Assembly: GCF_910596095.1 (NCBI RefSeq)
Contig: NC_056544.1
Location: 9,161,155 to 9,225,154 of the forward strand
Source of the DNA: Thunnus maccoyii
Lineage: Eukaryota > Chordata > Actinopteri > Scombriformes > Scombridae
DNA length: 64,000 bases
Direction of reading: 5' to 3'
The first letter of the stretch is position 1; each line of letters opens with the position of its first letter. The translations under genes and the position numbers were made by a program. Positions 46,801 through 58,450 of the stretch are shown piece after piece. Under the pieces are notes generated by a model. The model was given only the letters and a program-made list of their open reading frames with translations, was not told the DNA's origin and ran no database searches.

Positions 46801-48486
46801 GTGTTCCCAATTTAGCAGCAATGTAGTAATCTACAGCAGAGAAGTTGGTGTACACCAATGTCTAAGAGGTCACCAGTTCAGATCAGTAGCATTAGCGGGA
46901 AAAATGTGTGTAGGATAATTGATTTAATTGCTCAGTAAGTAGTAAGTCTGCGGATGCATCAGGCAGCTGTGACTCTATGAAACTGTGTAAATGTGAAGCA
47001 GAAAATTGCTGGAAATTGCCTGGACACATTCTTAAATAATGAGCACTGGCACAGCAAGATTAGATACTTGACCTTTGTGCTTGCTGAAACACACTGTATG
47101 CCAAATAAAGATAGTAAATCATAATATCACTCTCCGCATTATGTCATGTTTTATTATCCATCTTACTCATCATTCCGGCGCTGTGGGTGGAGCTGGAGGT
47201 CAGATAAGGGGTGAGTGTTGGTGCTTCATTGGTGAACATTTCAGACATCCTCTCGATGGTCTCTTGGGCAAATGTGTTGGCTGTAAGCTGGGGAAATTGT
47301 TAGGGAAACACTTTAGCTTGCAGACATAATCTCCCTGACTCCAGAGAAATATTGTGGATTAAATAGCAACTCCACACATATTAAACTTTGGGTTGTTATT
47401 TTGCAAAAGTAAAAATTTTTCCAGATGTTTTACTGTTAGAATATGAATTTTAAGGCTCTCAAGACCAAGGAAAATGCAAATATACTCAGGCACTGGCTGA
47501 GATTATTAAAAATATGAACAGCTCCTTTCATCATTTCTGCACCTACCAAAGATTTAAAGTCCAAATTATATAGTAGAGCAGCCTGGCTCCATTAAAGTTT
47601 CTTTCATTGCAATGCCATGATGTTGACAGCTCATTACTCAAAAAGCAGGCAAAATCCTTTAAATTTTCAGGAAAAAAATGCTGAATTTTTTTCAACAACA
47701 AAGTAAAAGGCCATTCACTTCTAACACATTACAGTGCATTACTGTACAACTACCTTTTCCTCCAGAGCCTTTATCTTTATCCTCTGGTGGTTGAGCTGGT
47801 CACTCTGCTCCCTCACAGCTTTCAGCAGCTCTGTGATGCTTTGATCTTGGCTGTGGATCACCGCCTGACAAAAGAAAAAAGTGGGACCTATTAAAGGGTA
47901 GGTTCATAATTTTTTTCAAGTCTGTCTTAGTACAGTCAGGTTCCCATATGAACACTGAAACAGTTTTTGCTCACTTCCTTCATTTTAACCATTAAAAGAA
48001 CCCATCCAAATGTGCTTTCAATGTAAGTGATGGGGGACAAGATCCACAGTCCTGTATTTAAGTTTATTTATATGTATCTGAAGATGATAAGAGGCTTCAA
48101 CTGTCGAAATTCCCTCTTTGTGTTTCCTTGGACAGTGTTTCCCTGTTGAGTTGGGATGAAATTATCATAACAAAAAGAGGGACTTTGGCACTAAAAAGAC
48201 TGTAACATTGAAAGATATTGAGTTAACTTGACTAATTTGGACGACTGAAGCTTCATACTAGCTTCAGATGACCTTTTAAATACATTTTTGCACAGAAGGA
48301 GGACCGTGGATTTTGTCCCCCATCACTTATATTGAAAGTGCATTATGAAGGAATCTTTTAATGGTCAGTATGAACAGGAGGAATGATTACAGCCTGACTG
48401 TTGTTTTAGGACAGGACAGAACCGGTTATTTAATTGTTGTTATAATTGCTTTTACTTTTGTTTATTTTCCTGTCTGTGTGTCATGC

Positions 48487-48517
<31 letters not shown>

Positions 48518-49565
48518 TACTTGTTTTTGTATGAGTCTATTTTATCCTATTTTATTCCAGCACTTTGTAATTGTGTGTTTTAAAAAGTGCTATATAAATA
48601 AAATTATTATTATTATTATTATACTCTATAAAAGACTTTGAGTGGGTACTAGTAGTCATTTGTTGAGAGAACATGTTGGACATTACACAAAACATTGTGT
48701 AAACAGATAAAAACAGATGCTATTTCTTGAATATTATCCCACATCAGTGTGTATATAAAGCATATTCTGACACACAGTTAAAAGTTTGTTTCAAACTATT
48801 TTAACAAAGAACCATTGACAGTTATAATGCAAGTATATAATGAGCAATGGAGATTTGTATTGGCTTCAAAATTCTTCAGTTTTAAATTTCTCCCTAAGCT
48901 GAAAAGTAGCTGAAGAATAGACAGCCTGTAGAGAAGTTGCCATCCTACCTGGAAGGATTTCATATGTTAAGGATTGTATTATCTAAAGGATTTTTTAAAG
49001 GCATTTCCACATCAGCATGAAGAAAAAAATTCCAGGAACAGAACTCCAGGTGACTCACCCTAAGGCCGTTGATCTCTGCCGCTTGCTCGCCAGTCACCAG
49101 GCCCTGGAGCAGACCGCTCAGCTTCTCCTCCAGGCCCTCCACCTTGTTCTGTAGCCGATTCTTCTCCTGCAGAATGTTGTCCACCTTGGAGTTGATCTCA
49201 ACAGATAGGCCCTTGATCTCCTCATTGTTGGCCTTCAGTACCACCGTGGTCTTCCTCAGCTCCTCTTCTTCCTCCTTGATCTCACTGGCCAGCACAGACA
49301 GCTGGTAGAAAGAGTGGTCGAAGATGTTGATCTTCTGGAAGATGTCATTTATCTGTCCTTTTGTCTTCTGCACAAACTCCCGCAGGCTCTGACCCAGTTG
49401 GAGGAGGCCGTTCGCCAGTAGACGCACATCGTCCAGAGCGGCAAAACGGGAGCGGGTTTCAACAGGAGCCTCAGGCTGGGCGACAGTTGGTTCCTCTTTG
49501 TCACAGAGGACGGGGACACAGGCAGCAGCCAGCACAAACAAAAAGGGAATTAGTGTTATTTTCAT
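43802..49565 (-). CDS. angptl3: Angiopoietin-like 3, secreted lipoprotein lipase inhibitor
   Basis: Complete gene of seven coding exons, as in human ANGPTL3: 49059-49565, 47754-47864, 47167-47287, 46660-46773, 45990-46085, 44183-44455 and 43802-44076. Phases all match; total 1497 nt, 498 aa. The first ~21 residues are a signal peptide (MKITLIPFLFVLAAACVPVLC). Residues 39-100 hold the LPL-inhibitory block, with SRFAALDDVRLLANGLLQLG followed by KTKGQINDIFQK, nearly the same as human. Residues ~95-206 form a coiled coil. The fibrinogen-like domain starts at LPPDC (~248) and includes YAIRP, GEFWLGLRKI, NYT and GWWFNACGDTNLNGRY. The linker (207-247) has no RxxR furin-type site, unlike human RAPR. 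The C-terminus runs some tens of residues past the human end. In mammals the gene sits inside a DOCK7 intron; here no dock7 exon flanks it. It is likely liver-expressed, given the HNF1 palindrome upstream. Confidence 0.95.
44520..45806 (+). mobile_element. decayed DNA transposon (hAT-like) in angptl3 intron 5
   Basis: The left end CAGACTGGCAATCTGGCAATTCTGGG and the right end GAAAATTGCCAGGGCCGAATTTTCTTCCTAGTCCGACCC are partly inverted copies, a pattern known to me from fish elements with TAGGGTCGGACTGG ends. Inside, a plus-strand open frame (44607-45035) and the fragment MALDIDGIINRMAERSTL (about 45295-45350) look like transposase-gene debris with stops. It sits between angptl3 exons 6 and 5 and leaves both splice sites intact. 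Confidence 0.5.
46130..46540. repeat. MITE with AAAGGAATAG...CTATTCCTTTAA ends, angptl3 intron 4
   Basis: Left end TTAAAGGAATAGCTCGACATTTTGG and right end CCAAAATGTCAAACTATTCCTTTAAG are inverted copies. Interior has TTAGCATAAAGACTGGAAACAAGGGGAAACAGCTAGCCTGGC, shared with 59350-59760. Confidence 0.7.
47910..48410. repeat. foldback (long inverted repeat) element in angptl3 intron 1
   Basis: The arms at about 47925-48047 and 48306-48408 are inverted copies; the best part is TGCTTTCAATGTAAGTGATGGGGGACAAGATCCAC against GTGGATTTTGTCCCCCATCACTTATATTGAAAGTGCA. About 260 nt separate them. It is a foldback-type or long-TIR MITE. Confidence 0.65.
48487..48519. repeat. (ATGT)n microsatellite
   Basis: About eight TATG units in angptl3 intron 1. 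Confidence 0.85.
48603..48622. repeat. (ATT)n microsatellite
   Basis: ATT units following AAATAAAATT in angptl3 intron 1, typical for a SINE-like 3' tail (preceded by GTGCTATATAAATAAA). Confidence 0.7.
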
Positions 49566-49677
49566 GTTGTTGTCGTGCTGCTTCTCCAGCTGTGTGTCGA
49601 TGATGTCAGGGGAACAACTGGCCGCCCTCTCCCTCCTCTGTCACTGGATGAGGAGCTGCTGGGTGAAGGTCCTGAGC

Positions 49678-49712
49678 TTTATACAGTGTCAGGAATCAGG
49701 TTAATGATTAAC
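49678..49712 (-). promoter_or_regulatory. angptl3 core promoter: TATA box and HNF1 palindrome
   Basis: On the minus strand TATAAA (49678-49683) lies 113-118 nt upstream of the angptl3 ATG, so transcription should start near 49650. Just upstream is GTTAATCATTAAC (49700-49712), a perfect match to the HNF1 consensus GTTAATNATTAAC. HNF1 control of ANGPTL3 in liver is established in mammals. A further motif TGGACCAAATGATCCA lies next upstream and may be a nuclear-receptor site, but this is uncertain. Confidence 0.75.
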
Positions 49713-51424
49713 TGGATCATTTGGTCCAACATGCAGGATAAAGTTTCCTCCTGCTGAGTGGAATAAGACTTAATATTCAGCTAGATACAGTATGACAAAT
49801 TTTTATGATTAGTTTTGATATAATCATCACATTAAATGTTAATTCACTGCTTAGTATCTTCATCTGTTGCAGAGATTTAACAGAATACAATAGTGCTAAA
49901 ATCATTTAATGAAGATTAAGAATATTGTGCATTTCATTTTACATTATGATGAGATTTTCTGCATCAAATAGGCTCAGCCCAGTTCGCAATGCTTACAATT
50001 TTCCTGCATTTAGACTGAACACATAACTTGCACCCACCAGGTTCCATTTACACAGTCATTTAATTTTTTATCTACCTGCAGCACACTTTTTTTTTTGGCT
50101 TTTTTTTTTTGCTTTTATTCAACTGATATGTTAGAGACAGAGTGGACATAGGGTGAGAACATGCAAGAAAGGTGCCCGGTCAGAAACCAACCATGGACAT
50201 TGCACGTCTATGATATGTGTCTTCACAACCTAGCAACACAAACAACCAAAGGATATTTTTTTTCTCTGAGCTCGGACAGCATGACACACTGTTTTCACCT
50301 GACCCGTAGTTACCTGTGCTGAGGCCACAGCTGGTGTCTGTTATTGTTGTGTGGCTGGTTTATTTTTAAACAGGAAGGTGACCCAGTTTACATATAGAGT
50401 GGATTGAGAAATATGACTTACAAGTTCATGGTTTTGCAATGTTTTGTGTCATTGATTTTGATCCTGATGTGTTTAATATATAGATCCATGTAATGCATCT
50501 AATGTGGCTGAGCAGCAGTCTTCTGTCAGTCTAAAGACAAAAATGCCACCTGATACAAAATGTTGCCTCTTATTGATAAGAGCAATTGTTGCTTTAGTGT
50601 CCTGCAGTGAGACATCATTCCATTCAGCAGCCTGCAAGAAAGGTTGACCTCTGTTTCTACAGCACCACCCGCTCCAACTTTCACTCTACAGCCACACATA
50701 CACACAAACACATATAATGCAAGAAAACTCATTTGTGGTGCACACACCCTTGCAATTTTCAGCTGGATTATGATGAAGTAAGATATCCTGTGACTACCTA
50801 TCCACAAAGGGTGATAACCCTGCAGGTTCTTCTCTGTTAAATGTTAACTACCCATATGAGAGCAGGGTTGCGTGAGCCCCACAGTGTGTACACAGTAAAC
50901 ACACTTCACAACCCTGACTTCAGCCTGGGGCCCTGCTTTCTGAAGGTGAAATATATGGGTGTACAGTGACCCACTTATATGAAACCTCTAACAGCAGCCG
51001 GCACAATCTAGCTTCAAAGAATACAGGGCTTATAGAGGCTGTGATGAGTGCAAGAGGCTTGTGTGATAAACAAAGAAATGGAGGAGTGAGGCAGTGACTG
51101 TTAAATGTCAAAAATGGTTTAGGATTGAATTTGACCAGAGCCACATCCTGTGTGAACAGCATCATGTAAACAAGTGGAAACCCTGGACACATGCTGACAA
51201 TTAAATCATGTTTTTTGTTTTCTCACAGCTTTCTATGATATTCAGCCTCTCCTGCTTAGGAAGAAGGTCAGTGTCATGCAGGAGGTCAGTGCTCTGGTTT
51301 TATGGACTATCTCATCAAGAGGCAACAGTTGACAAACATGCTGCAGAATTGTGCAGATGTATCACTCTCAGTACTTCTGACTTAAGATTTATTTCTGCGT
51401 CATGCCACATGCAGAATTCTTTAA

Positions 51425-51840
51425 ATATTAGGACACTGCTGGAAAGTAACTAAGAGTTACTGTTTTAACTTAAGAAACAACTGTTAGGTAATTTCCATTT
51501 TCTGCTACTTTATACGTCTACTCTGCTACATTTCAGTTACATTTATACAGTAACAGCTTTACTTTGCAGATTAAGATTTTACTTACAAAACGTATAATCA
51601 GTTTATAAAACATGACCCAATGCTACAGACAAAACCACCCAACAGTATATAAAACAGCTTCCTGTGACTGCTCAAAATAATATTAATATCAGTCTTAAAG
51701 GGGACATTCTGCTGCATAATGAGTCATTTTAATTTTGATACTTGCTGATGCAACTTTTGTACTTTTGAATACACTTTACTTGTAATGTAATATTATTGAA
51801 CTATTACTACTTTTACTTAAGTAAAAGATCTGTTTCTCAT
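51425..51840. repeat. partial copy of the CTTAAGTAAAAG element
   Basis: Shares ACTTTTACTTAAGTAAAAGATCTG and CTGCATAATGAGTCATTTTAATTTTGATACTT with 30280-30600 and 30781-32066. A stray AAAGGGGACATTCTGCTG within it resembles the TTAA element end. Confidence 0.5.
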
Positions 51841-54800
51841 CTTTTTTTTTACAGTCTCTGAATCCTCATTAGAGCAGTCAGGTTGTCATGTGAGTAAATT
51901 TCATTTGTATATTTTTATATACAAATTATATATTTCCAACCAAAATATTTTGTTCCAAAACAATATTAAATTTACCAGTCTCAAACATTTCCTGTGACCA
52001 TGTATGCAAGCCCTACATGAAGTCCAAACTCCAAGGTTGGACTTCATGTACACCTCGGGGGAAAAATGGCCTTGAGGTGTTCTTTTGTGCCTACAGTCAT
52101 CAGACTTCCTGCCTGAGAAGCTGCTGCTGAGAGGGGGCTGAAGCAAGTCTCCTGCAACATCCACCATTGAAGCTGCCCGGGCTACTCTGTCTCTCTCTTA
52201 TCATTGAACTAAATATGATTTCATTTAGTGATGTTTTTCTAAAATGAAACATGCAGCAACATGTCCAGGTTTAGCTGTTATTGCTTTCTCAGTTTTGCCT
52301 TTGGGCTGCTGCTGAAAAATAGATAACAGTTCAAATTATTTCTTAATACTATTTATCTAATCTACTATGCACACAGACTGTTTACTTGTTTGTTCAAATC
52401 CCCAAAGCCAAATAGACTTTTGTCCAGCTGGCATATGTGTGGTCAATCCATATTTCCCACATATGGTTTCCGCTGTGGAGGTAATGCTTTCAACAACAGA
52501 ATAACTTTTTTCCCAAGCATTTCAGATTTTCTGCTTGTTGTCAGTGAACTGATAAAATGTCCAAAGTTTGATTCCAAAAGGTGATACAGTATGCTAATTT
52601 TAAAGATGCAAGTTAATATTGAATATCACTGAGTGCCAAATCCAAGGACATGTAATAAAATATTAACCTTTTAAGATTCACTTGTATTTTCAGCAATGAG
52701 CTGCAAATAATACTGATAATACATTTTGAACTGTTTTCATTACTATTTTCCTCAAACTCACAATAACAATATACCATCTCCTTCATAAATAAGGTTTTCT
52801 GTTCTGGAAATCATAAGTCAGTCGGTTAGTTTGTTAGTAAGCTGAATGCATTTTAAAATGGAAAGATGTATTAAAATACAAACCTTGACTGTTAAAACTC
52901 ACAGAGGGAACTGTGAGGAAGTGCTTCCTGCTCCTAATTTGTTTGTTTTTTTTTTTAAAAATGTGGAAATACCCTTGAACACTGATTGTGTTTTTTGAGC
53001 TATCCCATGCTTATTCTGTACAATCCTTAACTTTAGCAGTAATACTGAATCATCTGTAGCCTGCTGCTGATATCTAGTGTTTAAAATATAAATTCCATGT
53101 GATTTACTTAAGACTTATGCATCTTAAATTTCTTTTTAAATGTTACATTATCTAAAGTAATGCAGTCTAATACATCAGCCCTGCAATAAATCCTATCTTC
53201 ATGAATATTACAATGTTAAGTTATTGTTGAAACAGTGTTCATTCAACTTTACAGCCATTTTGAAGGCTGTAGTCTGCAGTGCCGTTGAATTGTGTTGCCT
53301 TATACTGAGAGACATTTCTAATATTTTGTCCACCCTATTTATGTCATTGAGGGTAGTTTGTAGATGTGTGTGTATGCTGTACTTTTATTTGATTTACTTT
53401 GATGCTTATTTCAGATTTAATGTGGCCCTATAGGATTTTCAACTATTATCTTACCAGAGAAAGCCACTTAATACACCTACTGGTAATGAACTGATTGATA
53501 TTCACATTGGGGGCAGGTTAAAACATTGACTCCTGAAGCTTATTGCACACTAAACAGGACATGGCTAAAACCTCTGAACATTTTAATCTTCTGTACTAAA
53601 CATGAAACTGGATGGACAGAATTAAAGGATCATTCTGTTTGATTTGAGAGATTTGTTCTTTGCAGGCCCAGTTGTCAAGGGTCTGTGGCCTTCTGGTCAA
53701 ATGAACGCTCTTGATTCATAGGTCACTGTTACATGACTACTTACACGGTTTCAGTTAGCCAATGCAGCTACAGTACAACCTGTAACTCCCATGACCACAA
53801 GCCACAGTTACATAACAGACATCAAATGAAGGGAAAATACTGTGACAGACCTTAAGGTGGACTGAAGTACTTTAAAACTCTTCCATCTGTTTTGTGTTAT
53901 TTCCGTGAAATGCTCATAGAAAATCACTGAACCATGGTGGATAAGCATATGGATATGGACTAATATCGACAAAATGTTCAGGATCATTTCATCAACATTA
54001 AACCTCAGCGAACACTTTCCAGCCTCAAAAAAACATCACGGGTTTTGCTAAAAAGTGGACCTGCCTGCTATTTAACTTACCTCCAGCTATACTTTCCACT
54101 AGGAGGCGGCTTCCACAAGTCATAACAGTCAAATGGGAGGAAAATTAATACCCTGCAGCTGGCAAGCCTCGTGCCTTATGCATTTCTGGACCCAAAATGT
54201 CTATTTGTGTAAGTTAATAAATAACATCTCCTTTTTCAACTAATGTTTTAAGTAAATTACAAACTGAATTTATATCCCATATATCCCTCAAATGTGATGC
54301 AACTTTTGGCCAAGTTTTCTGCAGTATGTGGTAAGTCCGTCAGCAGTCATTTGGTCCAATAAAGACTGTTTTTTCTCTCCCTCTCCCTTGAGTCAAACCA
54401 CAATCCCTCTCGGAGTCAGTTGTCTGCTTGGGTAATGGAAACAGAGCATTTCTTGCTAATTCTCACTAATTCCTTTTCCATCCATGGTGGGGCACAAGGC
54501 GGTGGTTGCAGCTCTGAGTGGCTCCCCTATGCCATCATGTCATAGACTCTTGATGAAGATCGGCCAGTTTATTTTGCTTTTAAGTTAGGACCATGTTGGA
54601 TGCTCCCAGTTGGAGACTGTAATTCACTCAAGGGCACATAAAAAAGGTTATACATGATGGGAAATACATTTCTCTTGGCCTGTGCAGACAAACTGAGCCA
54701 CTTACACTCAAACACACAAACGAAGGAACAAGATGGAGAGAAACTAAAAAAAGATGAATTATAATAAACAGACTATATAAACTAACTGAAGGAGAAAGGA

Positions 54801-54867
54801 GAAGGAGGAGAAAGAAGGAGAATTAGAGAACAAGAGTCTACAGCCATGCTAGTGAGGCTGTACTTAA

Positions 54868-55990
54868 ATCACTGTGGTCTTTTAGGCAAAATGCTAACAT
54901 CAGTATACTAACACACTCACAATGACAATCCTAACATACTGATGTTTAGCAGGTATAGTGTTCACCATGTTGAAGGGGACATATTATGCTTTTTGTGATT
55001 TTCTGTCATATATATATACTGTTATGATGTCGTATATCTATGTGGAACATGGTCAAACTTCCAAACTTGAGGTTAACATATGTAGAAATGCTCCCTGCAA
55101 GTCAAAAGCCCAGGCTTCAACCTGCACTGAACGCTTCATTTGCAATATTTTTTTGATCTTGCTAATAAGCTGCCTTTGTTGCTAAGGTAGTTGCTAGGGT
55201 TTTTCCACGTGTTGTTTACGTGCAGTCTTATATTTCGGATTGGATTTTGGCTGGAACATTTACAGATGTATTTTTAGAAGTTGACATTTCAAGTAAAGAA
55301 GGAAAAAAAATAGTGAAATCCTATTAGTTTGTTTCATGATTTGTTGACATAGCCGTCGGATCCAGGGGCAGCTTCCAAGAGCTGGCCAATCAGAACAGAG
55401 TGCGCTCCTCGGGAGGGGGCATTAAAGAGACAGGAGCTTAAATGAAACTGTTCACACACGCGTTTTTTTTGTTTTTGTATGTTTGTAAATCATGAAAAGA
55501 TATTCCAGTATTAAAAATAAGATTAAATCAAATTAAAAATATAGACCTGTAAATGTGCATAATATGTCCCCTTTAACAATCTTATTTTAGCGTGTTGGCA
55601 TGCTAGTATTTGCTATTTAGTGCAAAATCCAAAGTACAGTTGAGGCTGATGGGAACTGTATTAGTTTTGCAGGTATTTTGACAAATGAAAATTATTGTCC
55701 TGATAATGGTGCTAGATGAAAAATGAGAGGATCATCAAATTTATTACAGTTCACCCTGCGGGGCTATGAATTGTTGAACCAGTTCACTCACAACCACAAA
55801 TGTCAACCTCATGGTGGAGCTGGATTCCTCGTAGGAGCACCAAAGTCATTAGGATACCTCATCTGGGAACCATGAATGTCTGTATGAAATTTTATGGCAA
55901 TCCAGCCTGTATTTCGATATTTCAGTCTGGACCGAAGTAGGGGATTAACCATCAAACCGACATCCTTAGAATCACACTGCTAGCGTGGCT
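54868..55990 (+). repeat. TTAGCATGCTAAC-type repeat, copy 3, split by an insertion
   Basis: The left part (54868-54970) ends GATGTTTAGCAGGTATAGTGTTCACCATG, and the right part (55575-55990) resumes AATCTTATTTTAGCGTGTTGGCATGCTAG and runs to GACATCCTTAGAATCACACTGCTAGCGTGGCTAAAAA. Comparison with copy 2 shows the two parts were once continuous. Confidence 0.65.
54971..55578. mobile_element. TTAA-flanked MITE inserted in the TTAGCATGCTAAC repeat
   Basis: Ends GAAGGGGACATATTATGC and GCATAATATGTCCCCTTTAA match the element at 42662-43098. The right flank is TTAA and the left TTGA (probably a mutated TTAA). The interior shares CTGTTATGATGT...GAAATGCTC and CAGGCTTCAACCTG, then GCAGCTTCCAAGAG and GAGGGGGC with the other copy, but is about 170 nt longer. 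No transposase. Confidence 0.7.
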
Positions 55991-56734
55991 AAAAAGCATT
56001 ATCCACTTTTTCACAACAAATTTGGTGGTAAAGAACAGGCAACCAGTAACAGTTGTTACTTATCATACAGTGTCCTTATGAAGAACAGATGATGATTATG
56101 CTTTCCTGGCATGATGGTATTGCCCCAGAGGAAGATGCTGGTAACAGGCTGAAAGAGGATCCATGAGCAATGAGAGGTATGCACTGAGAGTTAACCCCCA
56201 TGGATGGCACCAAGCCCTCTGCTCTCCCCCCCATGTTTACTTGATTATAGAGACCCCATAACACCAGATAGAGTTGCACATTCTGTTAGAGGGAGGTCTG
56301 CGAGGTGCTGCGTGGTCACTGAAGTTATCTGAGATGATTATGGATGGTAAATGGTAAGGTGACTCTGGTACTTTCTCTTACTTCATACCAGATGCTCCAT
56401 ATTTTGACATGTTGTCACCGGGGTCCCAGAAGAGCTGCTGTCTTTCCCAGCCCGGCTACACTTCTGGATTCCTATTCGCTGATGTCTGAAGGAGTGGGTG
56501 TGGTTCTCCATGTCTAGCCGCCCACTTGTCAGTCTCGTTGGACAGGACGTACAGTAGGAAGGCATGTCTTCAAGCCCCTCCCCACTCTCTTTTACACACA
56601 CACAAGCAAACCCAGCTTCTGTTATGGCAGGGGCTGCACATTGGCATTTATCAAACAGCCACGGCATGCCACTCTCCCTGACAGCACCTCCCTGCCCTCT
56701 CAGGAGACAGACAGACAGAGAGGCTGAACTGAGC

Positions 56735-56822
56735 TGAGAGCAGACTGTAGTGGACTGCCTGACAAACACGCCCTCACATCAGCAAGACAAAGTAGAAGAA
56801 ACTGCTGAACACATGTCACAAG
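56735..56822 (+). other. kank4: candidate 5'-noncoding first exon of kank4
   Basis: A consensus plus-strand donor (CACAAG|GTAAGC) ends this stretch at 56822, in purine-rich sequence (AGCAAGACAAAGTAGAAGAA) typical of a 5' exon. It lies 5.3 kb upstream of the kank4 start exon on the same strand, with no gene between. The 5' limit is a guess. It carries an ATG (ATGTCACAAG) that, if used, would extend into the next exon, but I see no conserved residues. Cortical adaptor genes of this family usually have noncoding first exons. Confidence 0.35.
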
Positions 56823-57944
56823 GTAAGCTCTGATTTAATATTCATCTCGTATCTCTCTGCCGGTGGAGGACTGTTGAATTGGATTGTTAATCAAAGCTGA
56901 GATGCTGAATGTTGACCTTGAATGTCTTCGATCTGGGAGACTGGCTGATCTAAATTCAGGGTCAGAAAAGCTTTTGACTCTAACGTGATTTAACAAATTG
57001 TATGGAGTGGACCTCTGGGCCTGTGCTGAATACTAATCAGACTTTTAGGAGAATAACTTAGCCTTTTAAAGATTAAATCTTGAATTATATTTACATTTTA
57101 TTACATCTATATTTACACATATCGTACAGCAGTGCACTTGAGCAACACACACGTCCACGTAAAAACACACACAGACAACATACTTTCTATTTTAACCTCT
57201 CCATGTTACCATACCACGGCGTTCTTCCTTGCATGAAGCCCCTGGCAGCTGTTTCATCCTAAGAGCTTTGAATCCACATACCACACAATGAGGCTTAGAT
57301 GCCACAATGCAAATCTGACTCTGTTGCTGCTGGAGTAGGACCAGGACAACTCCAGTGGTCCAAAATCCCTAAAAAAAACATACAGACTGCAAAAAAGACT
57401 ACAGATCCTGAGGATTTCTAGGAAGTCTTGTGGCAGAAATAGAGTGAAAAATGTGAGTTTGAAGGAGAAAAAAGAAGAGACAGCTAGAGTAGGGGGGAGC
57501 TTGAGTCCAAACAGTTGGCTTTGGTTTCTAAATCAACTCTGAACAGAAGACAAGGTTTAGAGTTATGCACTGGAAAAACCACCGTCTGTACAGCCAAAAA
57601 ACAGAGGAGAGGAATGATTTTCTGGGAACAGAACATAGACAGGGAAACATGTAGAATTACATACTGCACAGACTGATGGACAGAGAAAAAGAAAGAGAGA
57701 CAGTGGGAGAAACTCAGAGACGGGCAAAGGGCATGGAGAAAGCATTGTTACATTGTTTTAAAATCTCCATTAGGTCTCAAATTCAGGATTACATTAATTA
57801 TCTCAACTTTTGAAAGTCACGCATTGAAACATTATGAAGGGTGTCAAAAAATGGTTGTGTCCAAACACAGAGTACACATGAGTGAATGGCAAGGACAAAG
57901 TGATTGAGTGTCCAAAAATGACAGCTCCTTTATTTTTCTCTGCA

Positions 57945-58450
57945 ACAGGCTCACAATGACAATGCTAACATGCATGCTTAGCAGGTAAAAAGTTCACTGT
58001 GTTCAGCATCTTAGTTTGGCGTCTTAGCATGCTAACATTTGTTAATTAGCGCAAAACAAAAGGCATAGCTGAGGCTGATGGGAATGTCATTAGGTTTGCA
58101 GGTATTTGGTCATTAATCAAAGCATATTAAATGTTTGACCCAATGATGGCACTAGAAGATAAATGATCCCCTAACTATAAACTATTCATCCTGAACATAA
58201 ATGAGTGTACCAAATTTCATGATAATCCATCCAATAGTTGAGAAATTTCACTAAAAGCAACAAATGTCAAGCTCATGGTGGAGCTTGAGGAAGAGGATAA
58301 TGAAAGTCATTAGGATTCCTTCTTTGGGCCACGAATGTCTACAAAATGTCATGGCAATTCATCAAACAGTTGCTGAGATATTTCTGTCTGGACGTAGTGG
58401 ACCAACCAATCAACCACCATTGCCAACCACCAGCATGGCTAAAAATGAGC
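57945..58450 (+). repeat. TTAGCATGCTAAC-type interspersed repeat, copy 4
   Basis: Contains AGTTTGGCGTCTTAGCATGCTAACATTTGTTAATTAGC, AGAAATTTCACTAAAAGCAACAAATGTCAAGCTCATGG, and GTCTGGACGTAGTGGACCAACC...AGCATGGCTAAAAA at its end, in the same order as copies 2 and 3. Confidence 0.65.

Larger units (their letters stand above)
49713..56700. other. intergenic region between angptl3 and kank4
   Basis: 7 kb where human has DOCK7 and USP1. I see no DOCK7 or USP1 exon on either strand. Contents are a degraded SINE-like repeat near 50055-50225 (T-rich followed by GACAGAGTGGACATAGGG), a partial CTTAAGTAAAAG repeat (51425-51840) and the nested repeat at 54868-55990. The remainder is unremarkable AT-rich sequence. 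Confidence 0.55.

Noticed and set aside
48990-49565. Reading angptl3 exon 1 through to the stop at 48960
   Set aside because: AGG|GTGAGT at 49059 is a consensus donor, the frame continues correctly in exon 2, and residues after it have no family match.
56383-56769. 128-codon minus-strand open frame near the candidate kank4 promoter
   Set aside because: No recognised domain; overlaps the purine-rich plus-strand exon candidate.
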